Assembly: GCF_013782625.1 (NCBI RefSeq)
Contig: NZ_CP056199.1
Coordinates: 4,420,588 to 4,484,587, forward strand
Length of the DNA: 64,000 bases
Source of the DNA: Enterobacter sp. RHBSTW-00994
GTDB lineage: Bacteria; Pseudomonadota; Gammaproteobacteria; Enterobacterales; Enterobacteriaceae
Direction of reading: 5' to 3'
Below the pieces are notes generated by a model. It worked only from the letters and a program-made list of their open reading frames with translations. It ran no database searches and was not told the origin of the DNA. Within the stretch, counting starts at the first letter, position 1. The number at the start of each line of letters is the position of its first letter. Of this stretch, positions 27,984 to 40,772 are shown piece by piece. A program made the position numbers and the translations under genes.

Positions 27984-28667
27984 ATGCATCTTGATATCGC
28001 CTGGCAGGAGGTTGACACCGTCCTGCTGGATATGGACGGCACGCTGCTCGATCTCGCCTTTGATAACTATTTCTGGCAGAAACTCGTGCCAGAAACCTAC
28101 GGCGAACAGCAGGGTATCTCCCCGGAGGAAGCGCAGGAATTCATTCGCTCGCAATATAGCGCGGTGCAGCATACGCTAAACTGGTACTGTCTCGACTACT
28201 GGAGCGAGCGCCTGGGTCTGGATATTTGTGCCATGACTACCGCCCACGGTCCACGTGCCGTACTACGTGCAGATACGGTTCCGTTCCTGGATGCACTGAA
28301 AGCGAGCGGAAAACGCCGCATTTTGCTGACTAATGCGCACCCGCATAACCTGGCGGTGAAGCTGGAACATACCGGTCTTGCTTCACACCTTGATTTATTA
28401 CTTTCCACCCACACATTTGGTTATCCGAAAGAGGATCAGCGGCTGTGGCATGCTGTGGCGGAAAAAACCGGTTTGCAGCCAGGCAGAACGCTGTTCATAG
28501 ACGACAGTGAACCGATTCTGGATTCCGCAGCAACGTTTGGCATTCGCTATTGTCTGGGCGTCACTAATCCAGATTCCGGCCTTGCTGACAAAAGCTATGT
28601 GCGACATCCGGCACTGAACGACTATCGGCAGATGATCCCGACGATGACCATGAAGGAGAGGCCATGA
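27984..28667 (+). CDS. yrfG: HAD-family nucleotidase YrfG
   Basis: HAD hydrolase of 227 residues (222 in E. coli), reported as a GMP/IMP 5'-nucleotidase. Motif I is LLDMDGTLLD with Asp16 and Asp18, motif II LLTNAHPHN, motif III in GYPKEDQRLW and motif IV FIDDSEPILD. The stop overlaps the start of hslR in an ATGA arrangement. Confidence 0.93.
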   Translation: MHLDIAWQEVDTVLLDMDGTLLDLAFDNYFWQKLVPETYGEQQGISPEEAQEFIRSQYSAVQHTLNWYCLDYWSERLGLDICAMTTAHGPRAVLRADTVPFLDALKASGKRRILLTNAHPHNLAVKLEHTGLASHLDLLLSTHTFGYPKEDQRLWHAVAEKTGLQPGRTLFIDDSEPILDSAATFGIRYCLGVTNPDSGLADKSYVRHPALNDYRQMIPTMTMKERP

Positions 28668-29065
28668 AAGAAAAACCCTCCGACGGGGTAAGGCTGGATA
28701 AATGGCTGTGGGCGGCACGCTTTTATAAAACACGCGCCCTCGCACGCGAAATGGTCGATGGTGGCAAAGTGCATTACAACGGGCAGCGCAGCAAGCCGAG
28801 TAAGCTTGTTGAACTGAATGCCACCCTGACACTGCGGCAGGGCAATGATGAAAGGACGGTGGTGATTAAAGCCATTACCGAACATCGGCGTCCGGCAACT
28901 GAAGCAATCGCGCTTTATGAAGAGACGCCTGAAAGTGTCGAAAAGCGTGAAAAAACCGCGCTGGCGCGCAAGATGAACGCGCTGACCATGCCGCACCCGG
29001 ATCGGCGTCCGGACAAAAAAGAACGCCGCGAGCTGATGAAATTTAAACACGGTGAGAACGAGTAA
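28664..29065 (+). CDS. hslR: ribosome-associated heat-shock protein Hsp15
   Basis: A 133-residue S4-domain RNA-binding protein (RLDKWLWAARFYKTRALA near residue 9) with a basic C-terminal tail, same length as in E. coli. It recognises stalled 50S subunits carrying nascent chains and helps recycle them. It is coupled to yrfG and 24 bases before hslO. Confidence 0.96.
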   Translation: MKEKPSDGVRLDKWLWAARFYKTRALAREMVDGGKVHYNGQRSKPSKLVELNATLTLRQGNDERTVVIKAITEHRRPATEAIALYEETPESVEKREKTALARKMNALTMPHPDRRPDKKERRELMKFKHGENE

Positions 29066-29089
29066 GACTCACCTGAAAGAGAGACTATT

Positions 29090-29968
29090 ATGGCCCAACA
29101 CGACCAATTACACCGCTATCTGTTTGAGCAATTTGCCGTTCGCGGTGAACTGGCTACCGTATCGGAAACCTGGAAACAGATCCTGGAAAACCATAACTAC
29201 CCGCTGCCGGTAAAAACCCTGTTGGGCGAACTGCTGGTTGCCACCAGCCTGCTGACTGCGACACTGAAATTCGCGGGGGATATCACCGTGCAGCTGCAGG
29301 GTGACGGCCCAATGACGCTGGCAGTGATCAATGGCAACAACAACCAACAAATGCGCGGTGTTGCACGCGTTCAGGGCGATGTGCCTGAAGGTGCAGACCT
29401 GAAAACACTGGTCGGTAATGGTTACCTGGTGATCACTATTTCTCCGGACGAAGGTGAACGTTATCAGGGGGTTGTCGGGCTGGAAGGCGATACGCTGGCC
29501 GCGTGTCTGGAAGATTACTTCATGCGCTCCGAACAGCTCCCGACGCGTCTGTTCATCCGTACGGGTGAAGTGGACGGTCAACCAGCCGCTGGCGGCATGC
29601 TGTTGCAGGTTTTACCTGCTCAGGATGCGCAGAGCAACGACTTTGAACATCTGGCTACACTGACAGAAACCATCAAAGCAGAAGAACTTCTGACTCTGCC
29701 AGCCAATGAAGTGCTGTGGCGTCTGTATCATGAAGAAGAAGTGACACTCTACGATCCGCAGGATGTGGAATTTAAGTGCACCTGTTCTCGTGAACGTTGC
29801 GCTGGCGCACTGAAAACCCTGCCAGATGAAGAGATTGATAGCATCATGGCAGAAGATGGTGAGATTGATATGAACTGCGATTACTGCGGTACACACTTCG
29901 TCTTCAATTCGATGGATATCGCCGAGATCCGCAATAACGCCTCTCCGGCGGATCCACAAGTTCACTAA
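29090..29968 (+). CDS. hslO: redox-regulated chaperone Hsp33
   Basis: Holdase chaperone switched on by oxidation in the cytoplasm; 292 residues. The C-terminal zinc/redox switch has all four cysteines: Cys230 and Cys232 (KCTCS), Cys263 and Cys266 (CDYC). The N-terminal domain is the usual substrate-binding fold. In E. coli yhgE follows; here it does not. Confidence 0.97.
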   Translation: MAQHDQLHRYLFEQFAVRGELATVSETWKQILENHNYPLPVKTLLGELLVATSLLTATLKFAGDITVQLQGDGPMTLAVINGNNNQQMRGVARVQGDVPEGADLKTLVGNGYLVITISPDEGERYQGVVGLEGDTLAACLEDYFMRSEQLPTRLFIRTGEVDGQPAAGGMLLQVLPAQDAQSNDFEHLATLTETIKAEELLTLPANEVLWRLYHEEEVTLYDPQDVEFKCTCSRERCAGALKTLPDEEIDSIMAEDGEIDMNCDYCGTHFVFNSMDIAEIRNNASPADPQVH

Positions 29969-29976
29969 CCCCCTGG

Positions 29977-29999
29977 CCCTCTCCCTATCGGGGAGAGGG
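29977..29999. repeat. CCCTCTCCC/GGGAGAGGG palindrome after hslO
   Basis: Nine-base perfect arms around TATCG, 8 bases after the hslO stop. It belongs to the set of similar gene-end palindromes in this window. No T-run follows, so it may protect the mRNA end rather than terminate strongly. Confidence 0.75.
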
Positions 30000-30302
30000 T
30001 TAAATCGGTCGCACTAGCTGAATCGCTTTTCATCATGTAACTCTTACGTAATTTTCTTACATGTATGCGATTACATTCACATTATCTCCGTTAAATATAC
30101 CGCGATTTAACCTTTTAAGAACATTTTCCCCACCCAAAAAACGATTCCTGCGATAATCCGTCCTGCTTCGTGACAGGAGTCACAGCGTTTTCCGCAGTAA
30201 GGGTTTTGTCCAGATACGTAAATCTATGAGCCCCGTCCCGGTTAACAACCTAAGAACAACCCTACAATTTCAGGCAGTACATATTGGCTAAGGAGCAGTG
30301 AC
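30000..30302 (+). promoter_or_regulatory. pckA upstream region
   Basis: About 300 bases without a gene. A CRP-like site CGTGA-CAGGAG-TCACA lies at 30169-30184, centred 126 bases before the pckA ATG. AAGGAG (30290-30295) is a strong ribosome site. I found no unambiguous promoter hexamers and no sign of yhgE remains. Confidence 0.55.
30169..30184. promoter_or_regulatory. CRP-like site upstream of pckA
   Basis: CGTGACAGGAGTCACA matches TGTGA-N6-TCACA with one mismatch. Catabolite control of pckA is established in E. coli and fits this site. Confidence 0.65.
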
Positions 30303-31922
30303 ATGCGCGTTAAAGGTATAACCCCGCAAGATCTCAAGGCTTATGGCATTCACGACGTCCAGGAACTCGTTTACAACCCCGATTACGATACGCTGTATCA
30401 GGAAGAGCTCAATCCAGCACTGGAAGGATACGAGCGAGGTGTGTTGACGAATCTTGGTGCTATCGCCGTCGATACCGGTATTTTTACCGGTCGTTCGCCG
30501 AAAGATAAGTATATCGTCCGTGACGAAACCACCCGCGATACGCTGTGGTGGTCAGATAAGGGCAAAGGGAAGAACGATAATAAACCGCTCTCCCCGGAAA
30601 CCTGGCAGCATCTGAAAGGACTCGTCACTCATCAACTCTCCGGCAAGCGTCTGTTCATTATTGATGCCTTCTGTGGCGCCAATGCCGACACCCGTCTTTC
30701 TGTTCGTTTCATCACTGAAGTGGCCTGGCAGGCACATTTCGTGAAAAACATGTTTATTCGCCCAACCGATGAAGAGCTACAGGATTTCATCCCTGACTTT
30801 ATCGTGATGAATGGCGCGAAATGCACTAACCCACAGTGGAAAGAACAAGGTCTGAATTCAGAAAACTTCATCGCCTTCAACCTGACTGAGCGTATCCAGC
30901 TGATTGGTGGAACCTGGTACGGTGGTGAAATGAAGAAAGGCATGTTCTCCGTGATGAACTACCTGCTGCCGTTGCAGGGCATCGCCTCCATGCACTGCTC
31001 GGCTAACGTCGGCGAAAAAGGCGACGTCGCGGTGTTCTTTGGTTTATCAGGAACCGGCAAAACCACCCTCTCCACCGATCCGAAACGTCGCCTGATTGGC
31101 GATGACGAACACGGCTGGGATGACGATGGTGTGTTTAACTTCGAAGGGGGTTGCTACGCGAAGACCATTCGTCTGTCTGAAGAGGCAGAGCCGGATATCT
31201 ATCATGCAATCCGTCGCGATGCCTTGCTGGAAAACGTCACCGTCCGTGCCGATGGCACGATCGACTTCGATGATGCATCCAGAACTGAAAACACCCGTGT
31301 GTCATACCCGATTTACCACATCGACAATATCGTGAAACCGGTGTCGAAAGCGGGCCATGCCACGAAAGTGATTTTCCTGACCGCAGACGCATTTGGCGTG
31401 TTGCCGCCGGTATCTCGCCTGACCGCCAGCCAGACGCAGTATCACTTCCTTTCTGGTTTTACCGCCAAGCTGGCCGGTACAGAGCGTGGTGTGACTGAGC
31501 CAACGCCTACCTTCTCCGCCTGTTTTGGCGCAGCCTTCTTGTCGCTGCACCCAACGCAATACGCTGAAGTACTGGTAAAACGTATGCAGGCAGTTGGCGC
31601 GCAGGCATATCTGGTCAACACTGGCTGGAATGGAACCGGCAAGCGTATTTCCATCAAAGATACGCGCGCGATTATCGATGCCATTCTGGACGGTTCTCTG
31701 GACGACGCAGAGACCTTCACCCTGCCGATGTTTGACCTGGCGATCCCGACAAAACTGCCGGGTGTGGATACGCATATCCTCGACCCGCGCAATACTTACG
31801 GTTCACCGGAGCAGTGGCGTGAGAAAGCGGAAACACTGGCGAAACTGTTTGTTGAAAACTTTGAGAAGTATACCGATACACCAGCGGGCGTTGCACTGGT
31901 GAGTGCAGGACCTAAGCTGTAA
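30303..31922 (+). CDS. pckA: phosphoenolpyruvate carboxykinase (ATP)
   Basis: Gluconeogenic enzyme converting oxaloacetate and ATP to PEP and carbon dioxide. It has 539 residues (540 in E. coli). The kinase P-loop [12 protein letters not shown] is at residues 246-257, the metal-binding [12 protein letters not shown] at 265-276, and HCSANVG contains the active-site histidine (231). It is flanked by short palindromes and converges on envZ. Confidence 0.98.
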   Translation: MRVKGITPQDLKAYGIHDVQELVYNPDYDTLYQEELNPALEGYERGVLTNLGAIAVDTGIFTGRSPKDKYIVRDETTRDTLWWSDKGKGKNDNKPLSPETWQHLKGLVTHQLSGKRLFIIDAFCGANADTRLSVRFITEVAWQAHFVKNMFIRPTDEELQDFIPDFIVMNGAKCTNPQWKEQGLNSENFIAFNLTERIQLIGGTWYGGEMKKGMFSVMNYLLPLQGIASMHCSANVGEKGDVAVFFGLSGTGKTTLSTDPKRRLIGDDEHGWDDDGVFNFEGGCYAKTIRLSEEAEPDIYHAIRRDALLENVTVRADGTIDFDDASRTENTRVSYPIYHIDNIVKPVSKAGHATKVIFLTADAFGVLPPVSRLTASQTQYHFLSGFTAKLAGTERGVTEPTPTFSACFGAAFLSLHPTQYAEVLVKRMQAVGAQAYLVNTGWNGTGKRISIKDTRAIIDAILDGSLDDAETFTLPMFDLAIPTKLPGVDTHILDPRNTYGSPEQWREKAETLAKLFVENFEKYTDTPAGVALVSAGPKL

Positions 31923-31938
31923 GAGCCCCTTCACCCGG

Positions 31939-31961
31939 CCCTCTCCCCTGTGGGGAGAGGG
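31939..31961. repeat. CCCTCTCCCC/GGGGAGAGGG palindrome after pckA
   Basis: Ten-base perfect arms around TGT, in the 59-base gap where pckA and envZ converge. It is the same family as the palindrome after hslO. Confidence 0.75.
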
Positions 31962-31981
31962 TTCGGCTAAGAGGTAAAACA

Positions 31982-34044
<2,063 letters not shown>

Positions 34045-34276
34045 TGTATGTACTCCCAAAGGCCCGGATAGTGTATCAGTACGTATTCTAAAAAAGTGCA
34101 CGTCTACGACCAGCTAATTCTGGTATAAATTCTAGTCGAAATTGTTACAAAGCATATTTAACAGCAGCTTATCTGCACATTTCATCACATAAATCATTAT
34201 TAATCCTGTCTGTTAAGCTTTGTGGTACGTAATGTGCGCAGAGCATGCAACGGAGTCGAGTCTTAAAGGTCACACC

Positions 34277-34750
34277 ATGAAAACGCCGCTGATCACCCGT
34301 GAAGGGTACGAAAAACTCAAAAAAGAGATGGATTACCTGTGGCGAGAAGAGCGCCCGGAAGTGACCAAAAAAGTCACCTGGGCTGCGAGCCTGGGCGACC
34401 GCAGCGAGAATGCCGACTATCAGTATAATAAAAAACGGCTGCGTGAAATCGATCGCCGCGTCCGTTACCTGACCAAATGTCTGGAAAACCTGAGGATCGT
34501 CGACTATTCCCCTCAACAAGAAGGCAAAGTCTTCTTCGGCGCATGGGTAGAGATTGAGAATGACGACGGTGATACCCTCCGTTTCCGCATCGTCGGCTAC
34601 GATGAAATTTTTGGTCGTAAGGATTACATCTCTATCGACTCCCCCATGGCCCGCGCCTTGCTGAAAAAAGAGGTGGGGGATTTAGCCATCGTCCAGACGC
34701 CAGCCGGTGAGGCCAGCTGGTATGTCAACGAAATCGAGTACGTAAAATAG
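34277..34750 (+). CDS. greB: transcription elongation factor GreB
   Basis: Rescues backtracked RNA polymerase by stimulating transcript cleavage; 157 residues. The N-terminal coiled coil carries the acidic tip GDRSENADYQ (Asp41, Glu44) that reaches the active site. The FKBP-like C-terminal domain follows. The start at 34277 has AAGG upstream; the start at 34220 would add 19 unrelated residues. Confidence 0.97.
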   Translation: MKTPLITREGYEKLKKEMDYLWREERPEVTKKVTWAASLGDRSENADYQYNKKRLREIDRRVRYLTKCLENLRIVDYSPQQEGKVFFGAWVEIENDDGDTLRFRIVGYDEIFGRKDYISIDSPMARALLKKEVGDLAIVQTPAGEASWYVNEIEYVK

Positions 34751-34837
34751 TCTGAGAGCGCCCTCCACGGCTGGCATTTTGCCGTGTCAGTCCGTATAAC
34801 TATCCCCCTTATTTTCGATCTATTAGATGATAAAGCC

Positions 34838-37168
34838 ATGATGAAAGATTCGCTCTGCCGCATTATTGCGGGTGAACTTCAGGCGAGAGCTGAACAGGTA
34901 GAAGCTGCCGTTCGCCTGCTTGATGAAGGGAACACCGTGCCGTTTATTGCACGTTATCGTAAGGAAGTCACTGGCGGTCTGGATGACACTCAGTTACGTA
35001 ACCTGGAAACCCGTCTGGGCTACCTGCGTGAACTGGAAGACCGCCGTCAGGCGATTCTAAAATCCATTAGTGAACAGGGTAAGCTCACGGATGACCTGTC
35101 GAAGGCCATCAACGGTACGCTGAGTAAAACCGAGCTTGAAGACCTTTACCTGCCTTACAAACCCAAACGTCGCACCCGCGGGCAAATCGCCATTGAAGCA
35201 GGCCTGGAGCCGCTGGCTGACCTGCTGTGGAACACACCGTCTCACGACCCGGACACCGAAGCCGCGAAGTATATCGATGCCGAAAAAGGTGTCGCGGATA
35301 CCAAAGCCGCGCTCGACGGCGCGCGCTATATCCTGATGGAGCGCTTTGCAGAAGATGCCGCGTTGCTGTCCAAAGTGCGTGATTATCTCTGGAAAAATGC
35401 CCACATTGTCTCCACCGTCGTCAGCGGTAAAGAGGAGGAAGGCGCAAAATTCCGCGATTATTTCGACCATCACGAACCTGTTTCGACCGTACCATCGCAC
35501 CGCGCACTGGCAATGTTCCGTGGCCGCAACGAAGGTATCCTGCAACTCTCACTTAATGCCGATCCACAGTTCGACGAGCCACCAAAAGAGAGCCACTGCG
35601 AGCAGATCATCACTGACCATTTAGGACTGCGTCTGAACAATGCTCCGGCGGATAGCTGGCGTAAAGGCGTGGTGAGCTGGACCTGGCGTATCAAGGTTCT
35701 GATGCACCTGGAAAACGAACTCATGGGAACGGTGCGCGAGCGGGCGGAAGACGAAGCGATTAACGTCTTTGCCCGTAACTTACACGACCTGCTCATGGCG
35801 GCTCCGGCGGGCCTGCGCGCCACGATGGGCCTTGACCCTGGGCTGCGTACCGGCGTGAAAGTGGCCGTTGTTGATGGTACAGGTAAAGTCGTGGCAACCG
35901 ACACGATTTATCCTCACACGGGCCAGGCTGCAAAAGCCGCCGTCGTTGTCGCCGCGCTGTGTGAGAAACACAATGTTGAGCTGGTCGCTATTGGCAACGG
36001 CACAGCATCCCGTGAAACCGAGCGTTTCTTCCTGGATGTGCAGCAGCAGTTCCCAAAAGTAACAGCACAGAAAGTGATCGTCAGTGAAGCGGGGGCATCC
36101 GTGTACTCGGCTTCTGAGCTGGCTGCGCTGGAGTTCCCGGATCTCGACGTGTCACTGCGCGGTGCGGTCTCCATTGCCCGCCGTTTACAGGACCCGCTGG
36201 CGGAACTGGTGAAGATCGACCCGAAATCCATCGGTGTGGGCCAGTATCAGCATGACGTCAGCCAGACTCAGCTTGCCCGTAAGCTGGATGCTGTCGTGGA
36301 GGACTGCGTAAACGCCGTTGGCGTGGATCTGAACACCGCCTCCGTCCCACTCCTGACACGTGTGGCAGGCTTAACCCGCATGATGGCACAGAACATTGTC
36401 TCCTGGCGTGATGAGAACGGTCAGTTCCAGAACCGTCAGCAGTTGTTAAAAGTGAGCCGTCTGGGGCCTAAAGCCTTTGAGCAGTGCGCAGGTTTCTTGC
36501 GTATCAACCACGGCGATAACCCACTGGATGCATCAACCGTTCACCCGGAAGCCTACCCGGTGGTCGAGCGCATCCTGGCGGCCACGCAGCAGGCGCTGAA
36601 CGATCTGATGGGTAACAGCAGCGAATTACGCAATCTGAAAGCCGTTGATTTTACCGATGAGAAATTCGGCGTGCCGACCGTATCTGACATCATCAAAGAG
36701 CTGGAAAAACCGGGCCGCGATCCGCGCCCTGAGTTTAAAACGGCGAAGTTTGCCGAAGGTGTCGAAACGATGAACGATCTGCTGCCCGGTATGGTGCTGG
36801 AAGGGGCCGTCACTAACGTCACCAACTTTGGTGCGTTTGTCGATATCGGCGTGCATCAGGATGGCCTGGTTCATATTTCTTCCCTTGCCGATAAGTTCGT
36901 TGAAGATCCGCATACCGTGGTGAAAGCCGGTGACATCGTGAAGGTGAAAGTACTGGAAGTCGATCTGCAACGTAAGCGTATCGCCCTGACGATGCGTCTG
37001 GACGAGCAGCCTGGTGATACCCATGCCCGTCGGGGTAACGGTGGCGCGAACCGAGAACAACAGCGTCCAGCCGCCAAAGCCGCGAAGCCACGTGGACGTG
37101 ATGCTCAACCAGCGGGCAACAGCGCCATGATGGATGCGCTGGCAGCTGCGATGGGTAAGAAGCGCTAA
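34838..37168 (+). CDS. yhgF: Tex-family RNA-binding protein YhgF
   Basis: A 776-residue Tex protein (773 in E. coli) thought to act in transcription and RNA metabolism and to support stress tolerance. Domains in order: Tex N-terminal helical region, YqgF/RNase H-like fold from about residue 329 ([15 protein letters not shown]), helix-hairpin-helix region ([14 protein letters not shown]), and an S1 RNA-binding domain at about 650-721 ([19 protein letters not shown]). The C-terminal tail is basic and low complexity. The start is the double ATG at 34838/34841, as in E. coli. Confidence 0.95.
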   Translation: MMKDSLCRIIAGELQARAEQVEAAVRLLDEGNTVPFIARYRKEVTGGLDDTQLRNLETRLGYLRELEDRRQAILKSISEQGKLTDDLSKAINGTLSKTELEDLYLPYKPKRRTRGQIAIEAGLEPLADLLWNTPSHDPDTEAAKYIDAEKGVADTKAALDGARYILMERFAEDAALLSKVRDYLWKNAHIVSTVVSGKEEEGAKFRDYFDHHEPVSTVPSHRALAMFRGRNEGILQLSLNADPQFDEPPKESHCEQIITDHLGLRLNNAPADSWRKGVVSWTWRIKVLMHLENELMGTVRERAEDEAINVFARNLHDLLMAAPAGLRATMGLDPGLRTGVKVAVVDGTGKVVATDTIYPHTGQAAKAAVVVAALCEKHNVELVAIGNGTASRETERFFLDVQQQFPKVTAQKVIVSEAGASVYSASELAALEFPDLDVSLRGAVSIARRLQDPLAELVKIDPKSIGVGQYQHDVSQTQLARKLDAVVEDCVNAVGVDLNTASVPLLTRVAGLTRMMAQNIVSWRDENGQFQNRQQLLKVSRLGPKAFEQCAGFLRINHGDNPLDASTVHPEAYPVVERILAATQQALNDLMGNSSELRNLKAVDFTDEKFGVPTVSDIIKELEKPGRDPRPEFKTAKFAEGVETMNDLLPGMVLEGAVTNVTNFGAFVDIGVHQDGLVHISSLADKFVEDPHTVVKAGDIVKVKVLEVDLQRKRIALTMRLDEQPGDTHARRGNGGANREQQRPAAKAAKPRGRDAQPAGNSAMMDALAAAMGKKR

Positions 37169-37177
37169 CCCCTCACT

Positions 37178-37208
37178 CTGCCCCTTTCCCCTATCGGGAG
37201 AGGGGCAG
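37178..37208. repeat. GC-rich palindrome after yhgF
   Basis: Thirteen-base arms (37178-37190 and 37196-37208) with one G-T wobble, around CTATC; the inner half is the CCCTTTCCC/GGGAGAGGG variant of the gene-end repeat. CCTC/GAGG-rich sequence continues to about 37260. Confidence 0.7.
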
Positions 37209-37392
37209 ATATGCTGTGAGGTGTTCCCCTCGCCTCTTTGTGGTGAGGGTCAGGGTGAGGAAAATTAATTATCTCACCAATCCATAATTAATCTTAATAT
37301 ATGAAACCGATTGCATATCCATATTTAAACCGCAAATTATCACTCCATTAACAAATAAGTCTTCTCCAGCATTCCCTCCAGACCCGTAAATA

Positions 37393-37406
37393 TTGAGCAA
37401 GGTCAA
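37393..37406. promoter_or_regulatory. FNR-like site upstream of feoA
   Basis: TTGAG-CAAG-GTCAA matches TTGAT-N4-ATCAA in spacing, with one symmetric change in each half. Anaerobic activation of feo by FNR is known in E. coli. Confidence 0.6.
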
Positions 37407-37466
37407 ACAGGCCGTAAATTAATACCCGAAACAACATCCCGTCACATTTTATATATTGATGATAAA

Positions 37467-37485
37467 AACCATTCTCATTATCATT
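37467..37485. promoter_or_regulatory. Fur box upstream of feoA
   Basis: AACCATTCTCATTATCATT is, on the other strand, AATGATAATGAGAATGGTT, close to the GATAAT-repeat Fur consensus. It is 42 bases before the feoA ATG, consistent with iron repression. Confidence 0.75.
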
Positions 37486-37526
37486 GTATTGTTGATTATT
37501 TCACCTTTCTTCGTTAAGTAGGCACT

Positions 37527-37754
37527 ATGCAATTCACTCCAGACAGTGCATGGAAAATTACCGGTTTCACCCGCGAGATTAGCCCGGCTTATCGTCAGAA
37601 GCTGCTGTCACTGGGCATGCTACCTGGCTCATCGTTCCAGGTCGTGCGCGTTGCGCCGCTGGGTGACCCTATTCATATCGAAACCCGACGCGTCAACCTG
37701 GTACTGCGTAAGAAAGACCTCGCATTATTAGAAGTCGAAGCATTATCCCGATAA
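37527..37754 (+). CDS. feoA: ferrous iron transport protein A
   Basis: A 75-residue cytoplasmic SH3-like protein that supports FeoB. It has the same length as in E. coli, with [19 protein letters not shown] as the core. It lies 30 bases before feoB. Confidence 0.96.
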   Translation: MQFTPDSAWKITGFTREISPAYRQKLLSLGMLPGSSFQVVRVAPLGDPIHIETRRVNLVLRKKDLALLEVEALSR

Positions 37755-37784
37755 CAGGCCAGCGGTTTCAGTGAGTCTAAAACA

Positions 37785-40103
37785 ATGAAAAAATTAACTA
37801 TTGGCTTAATTGGCAATCCTAACTCCGGCAAGACAACGCTATTTAACCAATTAACCGGCGCACGTCAGCGCGTAGGAAACTGGGCAGGCGTAACGGTTGA
37901 ACGCAAAGAAGGTCAATTTGCGACAACCGACCATCAGGTCACTCTCGTTGATCTTCCCGGCACGTATTCATTAACGACCATTTCGTCGCAAACGTCTCTC
38001 GATGAGCAAATCGCGTGTCACTACATTCTGAGCGGTGATGCCGACGTCTTAATTAACGTTGTCGATGCCTCCAACCTTGAACGCAACCTCTATCTGACCT
38101 TGCAGCTACTGGAACTCGGTATTCCCTGCATCGTGGCGCTTAATATGCTCGACATCGCAGAAAAACAGAAACTGCGTATTGATGTTGATGCCCTGTCTGC
38201 GCGTCTGGGTTGCCCGGTTGTTCCCCTGGTTTCCACCCGTGGGCGCGGGATTGATGCGCTGAAGCTGGCTATCGATCGCCACACGAGCAACACCGACGTT
38301 GAGCTGGTGCACTATGCGCAACCGTTACTGCGCGAAGCGGAGCTGCTGGCAGATGAGATGGTAAAAAGCATGCCAGCCAAGCAACGGCTCTGGCTGGGTT
38401 TGCAGATGCTGGAAGGAGATATCTATAGCCGGGCTTATGCAGGTGATGCGGCCGATAAACTGGACGTTGCCCTGGCCCGCCTTAACGATGAGCTTGATGA
38501 CCCGGCTCTTCACATTGCGGATGCCCGCTATCAGGGCATTGCCGCTATCTGCGATGTCGTCAGCAACGCTCTCACGGCAGAACCGAGTAAGTTTACCGCT
38601 GCCGTAGACAAGATCGTCATTAACCGCTTCCTCGGTCTACCCGTCTTTTTGTTGGTGATGTACCTGATGTTCCTGCTCGCCATTAACATCGGCGGGGCAT
38701 TGCAGCCGCTGTTCGATGTCGGGTCAGTCGCTATATTTGTGCATGGTATTCAGTGGATAGGTCACACCCTGCACTTCCCGGACTGGCTGACCATCTTCCT
38801 GGCCCAGGGTGTTGGCGGCGGTATCAACACCGTTCTGCCGCTGGTTCCACAGATCGGCATGATGTATCTGTTCCTCTCCTTCCTTGAGGATTCCGGCTAC
38901 ATGGCGCGTGCTGCGTTTGTGATGGACAGACTAATGCAAGCGCTGGGTCTGCCCGGTAAATCCTTTGTCCCACTGATTGTCGGTTTCGGTTGCAACGTTC
39001 CTTCTGTCATGGGGGCGCGTACGCTGGACGCACCGCGTGAACGCCTGATGACAATTATGATGGCCCCGTTCATGTCCTGCGGTGCGCGTCTGGCGATCTT
39101 CGCCGTCTTTGCCGCGGCCTTCTTTGGCCAGCAAGGCGCACTGGCGGTGTTCTCACTGTATGTTCTGGGTATCGTGATGGCGATCCTGACGGGTCTGATG
39201 CTGAAACACACCATCATGCGTGGTGAAGCGTCACCTTTCGTTATGGAATTACCGGTCTACCATGTGCCACACCTTAAAAGCCTGGTGATTCAAACCTGGC
39301 AGCGCCTGAAAGGATTTGTCCTGCGTGCCGGTAAAGTGATTGTCGTCGTGAGTATTTTCCTGAGCGCCCTGAACAGCTTTACGCTGACCGGCCAGGCGGC
39401 CGACAATATTAACGACTCCGCACTCGCCTCCGTCAGCCGCGTGATCACCCCACTGTTCAAACCAATTGGTGTTCATGAGGATAACTGGCAGGCCACCGTT
39501 GGCCTGTTCACGGGAGCAATGGCAAAAGAAGTGGTTGTCGGCACACTGAACACGCTTTACACAGCAGAGAACATTCAGGAGCAGGAGTTCAACCCGGCAG
39601 AATTTAACCTCGGGGATGAACTGCTCGGCGCAGTAGATGAGACGTGGAAGAGCCTGAAAGATACCTTCAGCCTGAGCGTACTGGCGAACCCTATCGAAGC
39701 CAGTAAAGGCGACGGCGAAATGGCAACCGGCGCAATGGGCGTGATGAGCCAGAAATTTGGTAGTGCCTCCGCGGCTTACAGCTACCTCATCTTCGTTCTG
39801 CTCTATATTCCGTGCATCTCTGTCATGGGGGCGATTGCACGTGAATCCAGCCGTGGATGGATGGGCTTCTCCATCCTGTGGGGGTTGAACATCGCCTACT
39901 CGCTGGCAACGCTCTTTTATCAGGCAACCAACTTTAACCAGCACCCGCGTTACAGCCTGGTCTGCATCCTGGCGGTGATCTTGTTCAACGTGATCCTCCT
40001 TGGCCTGCTGCGCCGGGCGCGCAGTCGCGTCGATGTCGACCTGCTGGCAAGCCGCAAAACAGCAGCCACCTGCTGTGAAAGCCATGCGGGCGACTGTCAC
40101 TAA
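37785..40103 (+). CDS. feoB: ferrous iron transporter B
   Basis: Main inner-membrane Fe2+ transporter, 772 residues (773 in E. coli). The N-terminal G domain has G1 GNPNSGKTT (10-18), G3 DLPGTYS and G4-like NMLD, followed by a GDI helical region and the membrane part with paired Gate motifs ([28 protein letters not shown]). The C-terminus is cysteine-bearing (CCESHAGDC). It is the second gene of feoABC. Confidence 0.98.
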   Translation: MKKLTIGLIGNPNSGKTTLFNQLTGARQRVGNWAGVTVERKEGQFATTDHQVTLVDLPGTYSLTTISSQTSLDEQIACHYILSGDADVLINVVDASNLERNLYLTLQLLELGIPCIVALNMLDIAEKQKLRIDVDALSARLGCPVVPLVSTRGRGIDALKLAIDRHTSNTDVELVHYAQPLLREAELLADEMVKSMPAKQRLWLGLQMLEGDIYSRAYAGDAADKLDVALARLNDELDDPALHIADARYQGIAAICDVVSNALTAEPSKFTAAVDKIVINRFLGLPVFLLVMYLMFLLAINIGGALQPLFDVGSVAIFVHGIQWIGHTLHFPDWLTIFLAQGVGGGINTVLPLVPQIGMMYLFLSFLEDSGYMARAAFVMDRLMQALGLPGKSFVPLIVGFGCNVPSVMGARTLDAPRERLMTIMMAPFMSCGARLAIFAVFAAAFFGQQGALAVFSLYVLGIVMAILTGLMLKHTIMRGEASPFVMELPVYHVPHLKSLVIQTWQRLKGFVLRAGKVIVVVSIFLSALNSFTLTGQAADNINDSALASVSRVITPLFKPIGVHEDNWQATVGLFTGAMAKEVVVGTLNTLYTAENIQEQEFNPAEFNLGDELLGAVDETWKSLKDTFSLSVLANPIEASKGDGEMATGAMGVMSQKFGSASAAYSYLIFVLLYIPCISVMGAIARESSRGWMGFSILWGLNIAYSLATLFYQATNFNQHPRYSLVCILAVILFNVILLGLLRRARSRVDVDLLASRKTAATCCESHAGDCH

Positions 40104-40114
40104 GGAGTATGGCA

Positions 40115-40351
40115 ATGGCATCGTTGATTCAGGTACGTGATTTACTGGCGCTGCAGGGACGAATGGAGGCTAAACAATTGAGCCTCAACCTGCACACACC
40201 GCGGCCAATGATCGATGCCATGCTGGAAAGACTGGAAGCTATGGGGAAAGCCGTTCGTATTCAGGAAGATGCGGATGGATGCCTGTCCGGCAGTTGCAAG
40301 AGTTGCCCGGAAGGGAAAGCCTGCCTGCGGGAATGGTGGGCCCTGCGCTAA
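40115..40351 (+). CDS. feoC: FeoC, iron-transport accessory protein
   Basis: A 78-residue winged-helix protein with a C-terminal cysteine cluster Cys56-x4-Cys61-x2-Cys64-x5-Cys70 that can hold an Fe-S centre. In enterics it protects FeoB from proteolysis. AAGGAG lies upstream; the start at 40115 (MASLIQV) is preferred to 40109 by homology and spacing. Confidence 0.94.
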   Translation: MASLIQVRDLLALQGRMEAKQLSLNLHTPRPMIDAMLERLEAMGKAVRIQEDADGCLSGSCKSCPEGKACLREWWALR

Positions 40352-40355
40352 TAAT

Positions 40356-40380
40356 GCCGGGTAGCATCACGCTTCCCGGC
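40356..40380. terminator. REP-like hairpin between feoC and the DUF1471 gene
   Basis: GCCGGG (40356-40361) pairs with CCCGGC (40375-40380), followed by GTTATTT. It is a GCCGGGTA-type palindrome like those after mrcA and gntT and separates two converging genes. Confidence 0.65.
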
Positions 40381-40389
40381 GTTATTTCA

Positions 40390-40659
40390 TTACTTGTACA
40401 CGTCCGCCGTTGCGCGCACGTTTTTCGTCTGCTTCTCAGCGCTGGTGATGACGTAGTATGTCCCGCCCAGCTCATCCGCTTTCTTCGACAGCTCTTTTTT
40501 CGCGTCCATAGGCGCGGTAGTGTCAGACGTAGAAATCTCACCAACTTTGGTCAGATTCATCTCTTTAAGTTTATCTTTTTCAAGCTCTTTCGCTGCAAAC
40601 ACACCAAATGACAGTGACCCAATAACCAGAGAAGTGACAATACCCGTGATAAGTTTCAT
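40390..40659 (-). CDS. small periplasmic stress protein, DUF1471 (YhcN/BhsA-like)
   Basis: An 89-residue protein with a signal peptide (LITGIVTSLVIGSLSFGVFA) and a mature domain ending GTYYVITSAEKQTKNVRATA then DVYK, the typical end of the DUF1471/BhsA/McbA family. Members affect biofilm, acid or oxidative stress responses; the role of this one is unknown. ATG at 40659 has GGGAG eight bases upstream; ATGs at 40674 and 40665 are too far upstream or too close to that site. In E. coli K-12 this spot between feoC and bioH holds rpnA (yhgA), so this gene is lineage-specific here. Confidence 0.85.
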   Translation of the reverse strand: MKLITGIVTSLVIGSLSFGVFAAKELEKDKLKEMNLTKVGEISTSDTTAPMDAKKELSKKADELGGTYYVITSAEKQTKNVRATADVYK

Positions 40660-40772
40660 AACCATGACTCCCATAGAGGATTGTTGTTTTGATTATCGTA
40701 GGCAGTACAACCGCAACGACATGTTGAGTATTGTTGCGGTGCGTCACTTTTTCCAGGTTGGTTGGAAATTAA

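Larger units (their letters stand above)
37209..37526 (+). promoter_or_regulatory. feoABC upstream region
   Basis: About 320 AT-rich bases with no gene, containing the FNR-like and Fur-like sites listed separately. I did not find an unambiguous promoter hexamer pair. Confidence 0.55.

Noticed and set aside
39249..40121. A 290-codon minus-strand open frame opposite feoB
   Set aside because: It is entirely antisense to the conserved C-terminal half of feoB, with no family-like sequence and no promoter context.
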